The notes beneath the pieces were generated by a model. The model was not told where the DNA came from, made no database searches, and was given only the letters and a program-made list of their open reading frames with translations. Below are positions 26,042 through 34,474 of a stretch of 64,000 nucleotides of DNA, one piece after another. Made by a program: the position numbers and the translations under genes. Each line of letters opens with the position of its first letter. Position 1 is the stretch's first letter. Source of the DNA: Paenibacillus andongensis (lineage in GTDB: Bacteria > Bacillota > Bacilli > Paenibacillales > NBRC-103111); assembly GCF_025369935.1 (NCBI RefSeq), contig NZ_CP104467.1:4471001-4535000 (forward strand). The letters are read 5' to 3'.

Positions 26042-29000
26042 TTAAACAAAACCCTTTAATTGATGCTGTTTGGATATAAGTTCGTTCAAATCAATCTTCA
26101 TTTCGAGAGCATCGCGAAGCCCTTCAGCATGTTCATTCAACTGCTGCAGCATCAGATTTTTCTGTGCTGCTAGCCAATTTTCCAACTGATTCGCATAAGC
26201 TTGTTCAAGCTCCACGGTTTGCTGCTCGATAAATTCGGCAACCGGCATGTTCATCCGATTTTCCAAGTCTGACCTGAGCTTGCTTTTACCATCGCCTTCG
26301 AAAAATTGCTTCGCATTTTTGAAATGACTTTGGAGCAGCTTCAAGGTTACATCTGGAACATCTAGTTTAGACGTAATTTCTGGTGTCACGAATTTATTTG
26401 ATTCATACGTTCCACTTTCGAATCCTTCCATCAACTCACCAAGCTGCTCTTCCCAGCGCTTTACACGGCTATTGCTAATCAAATTCATGCGATTTTCAAC
26501 CCTGAGCGTTGTGGCCAACACCTCCTGGGATAAATCGTAGCCAATCATTCGCAGCAGCTCACCCCAAGCGGATTGCAGAGCTTGCTTTGGATCTCTGGCA
26601 TCATCCCTAAAGGTCGAAGGATTAAACGCATAATTGTATAATTCACCGAAGCGGTACATCGTGCGCTGCTTGACGTAGTACAATAGCTCCTGAATTTCTT
26701 TCTTTAATTCTTTGAGCTCCGCGTCATACAGCGTATTTTCCAGAAGCTCAGTTCCGGCATCCTCTGCCTGACCAAGCTTGGTTAATTGAAGCTTACGCTC
26801 TTCTTCCCCAGTCTGCGCGCGCTCCAGCCATTGCTGCATGGTAGCAATGGCGCGATTCAGCTCCAAATTAGCAGCATGGATGGCGACATCGCTAAGCTCA
26901 TTAAACGTAAACTTCACAAAATCTTGCTCAAACGGCTGAATGCCAGATTGGGTAACCAGCGTTTCGTTTCCAGTTATTTTGCCCTCTGCTGCCAAATAAC
27001 TGGATATTGGATAAATACGCGGATTTCGAATGCCGTGCTGCAGCAAATTCGTTTCCACATGTTTAATGACGCCATTTAATTCTTCCGAACTAGCGGCAAG
27101 ATCAGCAGCATTGACAATAAAGAACATTTTATCCATCTCAAAGCTGTCCTTCACCCGACCGAGCTGCAACAGGAATTCACGGTCTGCCTGTGAGAAAGCA
27201 TGATTGTAATAAGTAACGAAAAGAATAGCATCCGCATTTTTAATATAGTTAAAAGCTACACCGGTATGGCGGGCATTAATGGAATCGGCCCCTGGTGTAT
27301 CAACGAATATAATGCCTTGTTCCGTCAATGGATTGGAATAATATAATTCGATAAATTCAACAAAACAGGACTTAGATTCGTCTGCGACATAGCTTGGGAA
27401 CTCATCTTTGGTGATTTTTAGTTCTGTGCCTAAATGATCTTGTGCTAACGCCCAGCCTTTCTCTACTGCCTTCAGGAAGGAATAGTGCGGCTTCCCTTTG
27501 GCCGTAACGTCCGCTGGAGAAAGTGCGCTTATGCGTTTAAGGGCAGAAGCCATGTCTGTCGCCTGTACGCCGAGTATGTCCAAAGAATAGAGAACGTCCT
27601 GCAGAATCGCGTCCGTCTTCTTCATCTTGACCTTGGCTGTGCCATGCGGCCAACCTTCCTGCGGCGGCATAATCTTATTGATCGCCGCCGTCGTAGGGTT
27701 CGGCGAAACCGGCAGCACTCTTTCGCCAATCAACGCATTGGCAAAAGAGGATTTGCCGGCGCTGAAGGCGCCGAACAGAGCGATCGTGAACGTCCGCTGC
27801 CGCAGACGTTCCGATTTCTCACGCATGGAGCGCGCGATCGACCTCATCGACGGCAGGCCCTCGATGAGGCTTGAGGCCGCCTGCAAGTCGGCGGCCTTGC
27901 GCTCCATGCGCCTACCGTGTTCACCCGAGGTGAACGCGGTAGGCGCTGAGGCAGCTGCCTCAACAGGGGCAGCTGCAATGCCTGCGGCCGCCGATGCCAT
28001 AGCAGCGGCCTGCAGGATCGTGCCCATGGAGGTCACGTGAAGCCCCCCGCTCAGCGGGGCGGCTGCCGGCTCCTCCATGGCTGTATACTGCTGCGCAGCC
28101 GGCAGTGCCGGCGCAGCCGGTCTAGGCCAGCTGGCCATGCGCAGCAGCTGGGCCTCTGCCTCCGCCTCGGCTTCCTCGAGGTGCTGCAGTTCCCGCCAAG
28201 CGCTGAGGCGCATGCCCAGCGCTTCGAGCTCTGCCGCAAGCGCGTCAGCCGCTTGCGCCCCCCCTTCGCGGACTGCAGCCGCGAGCAGATCAATCACCGC
28301 AAAAGCCTGTTTGCGGTACTGCTGTTTAATATCAGATGACACCTGCTTCATGAAGTTGAGCGTATATTCGCCGCCGAAGGTTGCGCCAGCATTCACTTGT
28401 GCTGCCAGCCATTGCGTCGTCACATCAACCTTCAATGCTTCGATCTCTGCTATCAACGAAGGATCGTACTCGCCTTGCTCCTGAGCAGCCTTTTTCAAAG
28501 CATCCCTCAGATGCCAATCCAGCTGCGCTTCTACCTGCTCAGCCAAATCTGCTTGAAACGCGCCAAGGCGTTTCTCCGTCTCTAGTGCTGTTTGCGCAGC
28601 TCTGGAGAAAAAGCCGACCTTGAACCCGGGCTTACGGCTCTCCAAATACGCATGAGCCTGATCCCTGGTCAAGGCTGGTGTTATATTGGCATTCTCAATA
28701 ATCATGCCAACTTCCTTACGGAGCGCCGCCGTTAACGCTTCCGGCCGTCCATTCACCGCTGCAAGCTCTTCCTGCTTCGCGGCAGCTTGCGCTTGAACCT
28801 CCTGCACGTCACCTTCCTGGCTGATTTGCTCCATAAGCACCGCTTTCTGCGGCTCATGCTGATCAGCCAACCATTTGCCGTGCTCCGCTGCAAGATAACG
28901 CGCGGATGCGTCGATGCTGAAGCTTCGCAGATCATCCCCGCGCTCAATCAAACGGCTTAGGAGCCATTGAAGCTTCGCATACTCATTATGCGGATGGCTC

Positions 29001-29740
29001 GGCTCCTTCATGGTAACGAACAGCAAATCATCCGGCTCGATGCCCCAGCTTAGAAAAGCTTGTTTCGTCCCCTCCTGATACTGTGCAAAAGGAAGCTCCC
29101 ATTCCTTGTGCTTATCAATCATATTTACAACCAGATAGAGCGGCTTCCCCCATTCCTTCATCTTTTTCGTGAACGCGAGATTGACCTCCGATTGAACATG
29201 ATTGTAATCCATCACATAGAAAACGACATCGGCTAGATGTAAGGCCGACTCCGTAGATTGATGATGGGCATCATCCGTAGAATCAATTCCAGGCGTATCA
29301 AGCAGCGCCGTTTGATTACCCAGAAATGGAATCGGATACGTAATCTCTACCGTTTCAATATCAGTACCATTGACGCAATACGCTTCTAATTCTTCAAGCG
29401 CAATTGTCTTCTGTTCTCCCATATTGTTTACGCTGCCATCCTTCACGCGATGCGTAACATGAGCACCGGGTGATCCATTGCGAATACTCACGATGTTTGC
29501 ACTTGTAGGAATTGGGCTTGAAGGCAATAAGGCGTGCCCACAGAGCTGATTAATCAGCGTGGATTTCCCCGCTGAGAAATGGCCGCAGAACGCTATATTC
29601 ATCCGTCCTGCGTCTATTTTGTCAAGCAGCTGACCCAGCTTGCTTGCATTGTCGTAATCCCCTTTTGCTTGCAGATTAACTTGCATGTTCCTGATCGCAT
29701 CCGGCATGACCGAGATGCTTCTATCCACCATTTGCGTCAT
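26042..29740 (-). CDS. dynA: Two-GTPase bacterial dynamin-like protein (DynA type)
   Basis: The product is 1232 residues with two fused dynamin modules. The first GTPase has P-loop GHFSAGKST (about residue 55) and switch LDTPGID. The second has GAFSAGKSS (about 655) and VDTPGAD. Each is followed by long helical stalks. B. subtilis DynA (YpbR), a similar fused protein of about 1190 residues, tethers and fuses membranes and protects against pore damage and phage. I chose the ATG at 29740, with AAGGAG 12 bases upstream. The linker between modules is alanine-rich and its DNA is strikingly GC-rich (about 27600-28300). A dispersed palindrome lies upstream. Confidence 0.92.
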   Translation of the reverse strand: MTQMVDRSISVMPDAIRNMQVNLQAKGDYDNASKLGQLLDKIDAGRMNIAFCGHFSAGKSTLINQLCGHALLPSSPIPTSANIVSIRNGSPGAHVTHRVKDGSVNNMGEQKTIALEELEAYCVNGTDIETVEITYPIPFLGNQTALLDTPGIDSTDDAHHQSTESALHLADVVFYVMDYNHVQSEVNLAFTKKMKEWGKPLYLVVNMIDKHKEWELPFAQYQEGTKQAFLSWGIEPDDLLFVTMKEPSHPHNEYAKLQWLLSRLIERGDDLRSFSIDASARYLAAEHGKWLADQHEPQKAVLMEQISQEGDVQEVQAQAAAKQEELAAVNGRPEALTAALRKEVGMIIENANITPALTRDQAHAYLESRKPGFKVGFFSRAAQTALETEKRLGAFQADLAEQVEAQLDWHLRDALKKAAQEQGEYDPSLIAEIEALKVDVTTQWLAAQVNAGATFGGEYTLNFMKQVSSDIKQQYRKQAFAVIDLLAAAVREGGAQAADALAAELEALGMRLSAWRELQHLEEAEAEAEAQLLRMASWPRPAAPALPAAQQYTAMEEPAAAPLSGGLHVTSMGTILQAAAMASAAAGIAAAPVEAAASAPTAFTSGEHGRRMERKAADLQAASSLIEGLPSMRSIARSMREKSERLRQRTFTIALFGAFSAGKSSFANALIGERVLPVSPNPTTAAINKIMPPQEGWPHGTAKVKMKKTDAILQDVLYSLDILGVQATDMASALKRISALSPADVTAKGKPHYSFLKAVEKGWALAQDHLGTELKITKDEFPSYVADESKSCFVEFIELYYSNPLTEQGIIFVDTPGADSINARHTGVAFNYIKNADAILFVTYYNHAFSQADREFLLQLGRVKDSFEMDKMFFIVNAADLAASSEELNGVIKHVETNLLQHGIRNPRIYPISSYLAAEGKITGNETLVTQSGIQPFEQDFVKFTFNELSDVAIHAANLELNRAIATMQQWLERAQTGEEERKLQLTKLGQAEDAGTELLENTLYDAELKELKKEIQELLYYVKQRTMYRFGELYNYAFNPSTFRDDARDPKQALQSAWGELLRMIGYDLSQEVLATTLRVENRMNLISNSRVKRWEEQLGELMEGFESGTYESNKFVTPEITSKLDVPDVTLKLLQSHFKNAKQFFEGDGKSKLRSDLENRMNMPVAEFIEQQTVELEQAYANQLENWLAAQKNLMLQQLNEHAEGLRDALEMKIDLNELISKQHQLKGFV

Positions 29741-29790
29741 TCGTCCATTCCGCTCCTTATGATCCGTTCTTCTCTCCAAACATAACCAAG

Positions 29791-29831
29791 GATAAACGAC
29801 TCCATCGTCCTTCAGGACGAGAGCGTTTGTC
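29791..29831. repeat. Dispersed imperfect palindrome, copy 1
   Basis: The sequence GATAAACGACTCCATCGTCC continues into TTCAGGACGAGAGCGTTTGTC. It folds as a long hairpin with GATAAACG/CGTTTGTC outer arms and CGTCCT/AGGACG inner arms. A close copy lies at 47948. It sits about 50 bases upstream of the dynamin start, so it may lie in its leader. Confidence 0.65.
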
Positions 29832-29880
29832 AAGGTAGATGCGAAGCAAAAGTATATAACTTATACTTTCTTATCTACAG

Positions 29881-29905
29881 AAAAAAATCTCCCAAAGGGA
29901 GATTT
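29881..29905 (-). terminator. Terminator of the 91-residue gene
   Basis: AAATCTCCC pairs with GGGAGATTT around a three-base loop, with a run of seven T residues on the minus strand, just past the stop at 29911. Confidence 0.9.
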
Positions 29906-29910
29906 AGGTT

Positions 29911-30186
29911 TTAGGACATTACTGCATTTTCTTTTTCCGGCAAGAAAATCTCAAAGACATCGCGATGCTGCAGAATCGTAATGTCGGAGTCTTTTACTTT
30001 CATAACAACGACTTCGGATTTCGTTTTCATCTTGTCTATGTAATTCTGAGGAACTTCACCGGATTCACTGACTGTTACACCTTCAATGACTTTTTCCTCA
30101 TTATCGGCTAGGGGCGTGTTAATCACTTGCTCATAAATATCGGAGAACAGTTCAAAACTATTGGTGTATACGGCGATGCATTTCAT
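29911..30186 (-). CDS. Conserved-looking hypothetical protein (91 residues)
   Basis: I do not recognise a named domain. The product is small, acidic and soluble; it begins MKCIAVYTNSFELFSDIYEQV and has a beta-rich C-terminal half (SEVVVMKVKDSDITILQ). The ATG at 30186 has AAGGATGGG about seven bases upstream; the longer frame starting at 30216 overlaps nth and has no ribosome site. It follows nth by 26 bases and is closed by a strong terminator, so the two are probably co-transcribed. No catalytic motif is visible. Confidence 0.72.
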   Translation of the reverse strand: MKCIAVYTNSFELFSDIYEQVINTPLADNEEKVIEGVTVSESGEVPQNYIDKMKTKSEVVVMKVKDSDITILQHRDVFEIFLPEKENAVMS

Positions 30187-30212
30187 TTCAAATCCCATCC
30201 TTTGTCTGCATA

Positions 30213-30884
30213 TCATTTGTTTGTAATAGTTTTCCTAGTTGCACTTGGTTTCATACGTTTCTTACCCTCACGGCAATTGCCCAGCAATGGACATATCGCG
30301 CACTGCGGGTTCTGAGCTTTGCAGTGATACCGACCGAAGAATATAAGACGATGATGCGTTTGAGTCCACTCTTCACGCGGAACCTTCTTCATCAGCTTCT
30401 TTTCAACTTCAAGCACCGAATCGTCCCAGCCAACTAATCCTAGTCTTTTGGATACTCGCTCAACATGGGTGTCAACCGCTATGGCTGGTACCCCGAAAGC
30501 GTTCGATACGACGACATTTGCCGTTTTACGGCCTACGCCGGGCAGTTCGACCAAGTGTTCGTGCTTCTCTGGAATTTCGCCTTCAAACTTGTCCAGCAGC
30601 AATTGACACAATTTTTGAATATTGCTTGCCTTATTTCGAAATAATCCAATCCGTCGAATGTCTTGCTCCAGTTCCGAAAGTGGAACGGCCAAGTAATCTT
30701 CAGGACGCTTATATTTCTGAAATAAATCCAATGTCACCTTATTCACGGTTTCATCGGTGCATTGAGCCGATAATAGTACAGCAATCGTTAATTCAAACGG
30801 ATTACTGTGGCGCAGCTCGCAATGTGCATCCGGAAAGAGCTCACCGATTGTATCCAAAATATGTCTTACTAACTTCTGTGTCAT
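30213..30884 (-). CDS. nth: Endonuclease III
   Basis: The product is 223 residues. The helix-hairpin-helix LPGVGRKTANVV contains catalytic Lys120, and Asp138 is in VDTHVERV. The C-terminal iron-sulfur cluster cysteines are C188, C195, C198 and C204 (C-x6-C-x2-C-x5-C). It is a DNA glycosylase/AP lyase that removes oxidised pyrimidines. Lengths and residue numbers match the E. coli enzyme almost exactly. In many Bacillales nth follows dnaD; here dnaD is 27 kb away beside asnS, so that gene order has been broken. Confidence 0.96.
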   Translation of the reverse strand: MTQKLVRHILDTIGELFPDAHCELRHSNPFELTIAVLLSAQCTDETVNKVTLDLFQKYKRPEDYLAVPLSELEQDIRRIGLFRNKASNIQKLCQLLLDKFEGEIPEKHEHLVELPGVGRKTANVVVSNAFGVPAIAVDTHVERVSKRLGLVGWDDSVLEVEKKLMKKVPREEWTQTHHRLIFFGRYHCKAQNPQCAICPLLGNCREGKKRMKPSATRKTITNK

Positions 30885-31006
30885 GTCTTTACTTCCTTAG
30901 GGTCGTAATAATCTCCAGTGTAGCGAATTGTGGCGTTAGAATCAATGCTTGAAAGCGTCAAAATGCGAACATTTTCTAAATAATTGCCATATTTTTTTAT
31001 AAATTA

Positions 31007-31053
31007 GAAAAAAACCGCCTGTCTTAGAAGTCAAGCTCCTAATATACAGACGG
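31007..31053 (-). terminator. Terminator of the SLH surface-protein operon
   Basis: CCGTCTGT pairs with ACAGGCGG on the minus strand around a loop of about 23 bases, followed by seven T residues. It lies 24 bases past the SLH stop. Confidence 0.88.
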
Positions 31054-31076
31054 ATGAACTTAATTTTTGTTCAAAT

Positions 31077-33791
31077 TTATTTCTCAATCTCAACAATTTT
31101 ATCGTCTAACACATAAAGAGTTACTTGATCTCCAGCTGCGAAAGATGATGCCGATACAACATCTGTTCCTTTATGGAAATAGGCTCTTGGGAAAATACTA
31201 TAAGCTGTTTTTTCTCCGGAACTTGTAGCTTTGAAGTAGAATTGGTTCACGACGTTATTGTAGTTATCCACTTCCCGCTTAGATCCTACAGCTACTTGAA
31301 TAAGCATCTTGTCATTGGCGTCTTTCATCACTTGGACGCGATCGCCTACTTTGATGGAAGTGAAACTCCATGCTACGCCGCCATTAAGTTTAACGGTATA
31401 ATTGCTGCCTGCGTTAATTACTTGACTTTTACCTGAAAAATCTTGAACGGTTAAGCTTGAGCTAGCCGCATTCACAGCTGTAACCTTACCGCGAACAGGA
31501 CTGATGAGTTCTGCTTTTACAACAGCTAGACCTTTGAACGTAAGCTTTACATAATCATCAAGAGCAATGTCTGTAATAGAACCTACACTTTGATCCGCTT
31601 TGACGATTGGAACACCATCCAGGGAAAGGACAAACGAAGTGTTCGCCTCATCCGTCACGGTAATTTGCTTACTGTTCACATTAGTTAAAATTGTTTTATA
31701 AAGTGCTGTTTTACTCGTCACAATTTTCGTGACAATTCCCTGATCGAAGCTTAGAAGTAAACTAACATTGTCCCCAACTTTTAAATCAGACAGTGTGCTG
31801 TTTGGCTTATTAGCAAGCTCAACTTGTGGAGCGTAATTAAGCTTGAACGTCAAGCTTTGACCGCTGTCCGTTTTCAAAGTAATATCATTCGTTTGTAAAT
31901 TTAATTGCGTTAATGCGCCATCCAGTTGGGAGGACATTTGAATTTGAGTGACGTTATCTTTTGAAACAAGTAAATCTACATATTTCCCAGCTGTAAATGT
32001 ACTGCTAAAGTTTGCAAAAGGAAGTTTCACTCCAGCATATGAAATGGAAACTGTATCTTTTAAAATATAAGCATGTGGTTTACCTGTATTATCTATTACG
32101 GTTAATAATTTTGATGCTTGATCGTATGATATGATTTTTGCAAAGTATAAGTTCTCAATAGATCTGTTGGTTACTGTAATTAAAGTTACTTTGTTGTTCA
32201 AAACATCCAGCTTAAGCTGATCACCAGGAGCAATATCATAAATACTAGCTGTAGCTAAACCATTAATTCTGACTTGCACGTTATCGCTTAGAACATAGGA
32301 TGCTAATGCTCCGCCAGCTGTTTTGGTTATCGTTAAAAATGTTTTGTCATCGCCAAGTGCTTTCAATGTCCCCTCAACACTTACACCGACATCCGCTTGC
32401 TTTTTAATGACGATCTTCACAATTTCACTGTTCTTAACCGTATACTCGACCGAATCTCCAACGTGAAGTGAATTGATATCTACGAGGCTGTTATCTGGTA
32501 AAGTCGCAATCAAATTGCTTGAGAAACCATATGTCTCAGGCTGCCCTGATACAGTGTCAAGCAGCGTAATTTGCATGGCATCTTTGTTAATCGTTTGAAT
32601 CGCGCCGTCTGCTGTTTTATTAACTGGCACCTGTTTAACTATGATCGACGTATATTTATCGGTTTTGACAATCTTGCTTTTACGCAATTCGATCGTACTA
32701 CCATTCACAATAGAACCTAGGCTGAGACCTCGACCTTCTGTATCAGTTACGGCGACATCCGGTGCTAAATCATAGCTCTCATAATCATCCAATGTTGCCT
32801 TGAGGCTGCTCATATTCAATTTCAATAATTTACCTTCATGGATATCCAGTTGAAGCTCATCACTAATGATTTCAACATAATAGGCTGTTCCATTCACTTG
32901 AACCAGAGAGACTTCAAACGTTTCTTGCAAAGTTTTCGCAGGAATTGCGGTATCATTTTTATTCCCAAAGAAAACTGTGTTCGGCGAAAGTTTATATGTA
33001 CTCGTATTCCCGTCTTTATCCATAAGACCAATAGTGCCGCTCGTTAAGCTTGTCATGTACCCTTTCACAGCACGTGAAGGCAATGTTGTTAGCTCTTTTT
33101 GGGAACGACTTAAAAAAGCGGCCATTTGAGCACGCGTAACTGCCCCTTTGGGTTGGAACGTGCCATCTTCAAAGCCATCAACAACTTTCAAAGCAACTGC
33201 TGCATTAACAAAGCCCAACGATGTGCTGCTAATGTCATTATTATCTTTGAAAGCCGTCGGTGTTGACGATAAGCTTTGTGCGGTTGTAGACTTACCAATT
33301 GCGCGAATAACCACTTCAGCTACCCATTCTCTTGTTGCCTTCCGCTGGCCCCATTTATCTTTGGATTTATCGCTTTGGCTTCTCACTTTCTCTTCCTCGT
33401 TGGAAATTAAGCCTTTTTGGAGAGCAATGGCTACATAATTACGCGCATAGTTATCAACCAGCATGAAATCGGGAAACACCGTTGCTGTTGTCATTGTGTC
33501 TACTTCGCCTTGCAACCCCATCATACGAGTTGCCATAATAAGAACATCTTGCTGCGAAACCGAGTTCTCTGCCCGATAAGCACCATCCTCGTAGCCTTCA
33601 ATAATGCCTTCCAAAGCAAGCTTGGATATATGTCGAATACCCCAATAGTCTGATTTTACGTCAGGGAAAGAGAGCTTTACATTGCTAGTTGATGTCGTAT
33701 TTGCTGACTCAGCAGCCAAAACGGGTGTCCCCGCCAGGCTTGTAATAATTAAAGAGCTAACCATTGCACTTGCTAATTTCTTGTTTCTCAT
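31077..33791 (-). CDS. S-layer-homology protein with about eight tandem beta modules
   Basis: The product is 904 residues. A signal peptide (about 1-27, ending VLAA) is followed by three SLH domains (about 40-245), which anchor proteins to pyruvylated wall polymer. The rest is built from about eight divergent modules of 70-80 residues, each with a turn like IxVGDxVxL before the module end and a KIV or KVTLI strand. They resemble DUF5666-like beta barrels. Start: ATG at 33791 with GAGGAG 12 bases upstream; the GTG at 33815 has no site. Last gene of the amidase-GerMN-SLH operon. Probably a structural or wall-binding protein. Confidence 0.87.
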   Translation of the reverse strand: MRNKKLASAMVSSLIITSLAGTPVLAAESANTTSTSNVKLSFPDVKSDYWGIRHISKLALEGIIEGYEDGAYRAENSVSQQDVLIMATRMMGLQGEVDTMTTATVFPDFMLVDNYARNYVAIALQKGLISNEEEKVRSQSDKSKDKWGQRKATREWVAEVVIRAIGKSTTAQSLSSTPTAFKDNNDISSTSLGFVNAAVALKVVDGFEDGTFQPKGAVTRAQMAAFLSRSQKELTTLPSRAVKGYMTSLTSGTIGLMDKDGNTSTYKLSPNTVFFGNKNDTAIPAKTLQETFEVSLVQVNGTAYYVEIISDELQLDIHEGKLLKLNMSSLKATLDDYESYDLAPDVAVTDTEGRGLSLGSIVNGSTIELRKSKIVKTDKYTSIIVKQVPVNKTADGAIQTINKDAMQITLLDTVSGQPETYGFSSNLIATLPDNSLVDINSLHVGDSVEYTVKNSEIVKIVIKKQADVGVSVEGTLKALGDDKTFLTITKTAGGALASYVLSDNVQVRINGLATASIYDIAPGDQLKLDVLNNKVTLITVTNRSIENLYFAKIISYDQASKLLTVIDNTGKPHAYILKDTVSISYAGVKLPFANFSSTFTAGKYVDLLVSKDNVTQIQMSSQLDGALTQLNLQTNDITLKTDSGQSLTFKLNYAPQVELANKPNSTLSDLKVGDNVSLLLSFDQGIVTKIVTSKTALYKTILTNVNSKQITVTDEANTSFVLSLDGVPIVKADQSVGSITDIALDDYVKLTFKGLAVVKAELISPVRGKVTAVNAASSSLTVQDFSGKSQVINAGSNYTVKLNGGVAWSFTSIKVGDRVQVMKDANDKMLIQVAVGSKREVDNYNNVVNQFYFKATSSGEKTAYSIFPRAYFHKGTDVVSASSFAAGDQVTLYVLDDKIVEIEK

Positions 33792-33820
33792 CGTTGATTT
33801 AGACTCCTCTACCACTACAT

Positions 33821-34405
33821 TTAATTAGGTCTTTTAATTGGATACGGAAGCTCTAGATGCCCCATTAAGCTATCCACTTGTTTGCCGTTTTTCAGCACAT
33901 ATAAATTTTTCACATCTGGAAATTGAAACACAGTTTTCTTCAAAGCTTGTAAAAACAACTCCTCACCCGGAGCGCCTAATTGCGTTTTGGGGCCAAATTT
34001 AAGATCAATCTTCAATTCTCCCTTCGGTTTATCAAACGAAGTGCTAGTGAATGTAAGATCATCAAATAAAGGAATAGCTTTAGGATCATCACTCTTTTTG
34101 AGTGCGTTTAAAGCTGCTTCATACACGTCTGCGTCCTGCTTATAGCTGATTGTGACTTCTTTTTCTATAAGTTTCATTTCGTCCTGGTCACTGTAAAAGG
34201 CTTTGACCTTTTTTTGCTTTAAAGGTTCTGGTGTTGCCGTTGGGGTTGGTGCAGGACTTTGTACCACAGTTGTAGGGGTCGGTGCACTCGTCACTTGCGG
34301 TGTTGCTCCACCGACGAGCTGACCTTTCTGACCGCAGGCAGTTACAGACAACGTGATGGCACTTACAAGAACCACCCCATAGAATAGGCGACTTGTTTTG
34401 GTCAT
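33821..34405 (-). CDS. GerMN-domain lipoprotein
   Basis: The product is 194 residues. The signal peptide ends in a lipobox-like LSVTAC, so the mature protein is lipid-anchored. A proline/threonine-rich spacer (TSAPTPTTVVQSPAPTPTA) follows, then a GerMN domain (about 80-185), as found in spore germination protein GerM and other wall-associated proteins. The ATG at 34405 has AAGGAG eight bases upstream; a GTG at 34414 overlaps that site. It lies 69 bases after the amidase gene and 29 before the SLH gene. Its ribosome site belongs to a dispersed hairpin element. Confidence 0.88.
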   Translation of the reverse strand: MTKTSRLFYGVVLVSAITLSVTACGQKGQLVGGATPQVTSAPTPTTVVQSPAPTPTATPEPLKQKKVKAFYSDQDEMKLIEKEVTISYKQDADVYEAALNALKKSDDPKAIPLFDDLTFTSTSFDKPKGELKIDLKFGPKTQLGAPGEELFLQALKKTVFQFPDVKNLYVLKNGKQVDSLMGHLELPYPIKRPN

Positions 34406-34413
34406 CTCACTCA

Positions 34414-34471
34414 CTCCTTAGCGTTTTGCATAGCAAAACGAACTTCGAAAGCATACGCTTAAAGCTTTCGT
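34414..34471 (-). repeat. Hairpin-plus-Shine-Dalgarno element, copy C
   Basis: Read on the minus strand: GAAAGC/GCTTTC stem, then TATGCTTTCGAAGTTC, then hairpin CGTTTTGC-tat-GCAAAACG, then CTAAGGAG, the ribosome site of the GerMN gene. It aligns with the copies at 36901 and 41081. Confidence 0.65.
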
Positions 34472-34474
34472 CTC

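Noticed and set aside
27485-28484. Several long ORFs opposite the dynamin linker
   Set aside because: They are arginine- and cysteine-rich artefacts of the GC-rich linker; the sense reading frame is continuous across the region.
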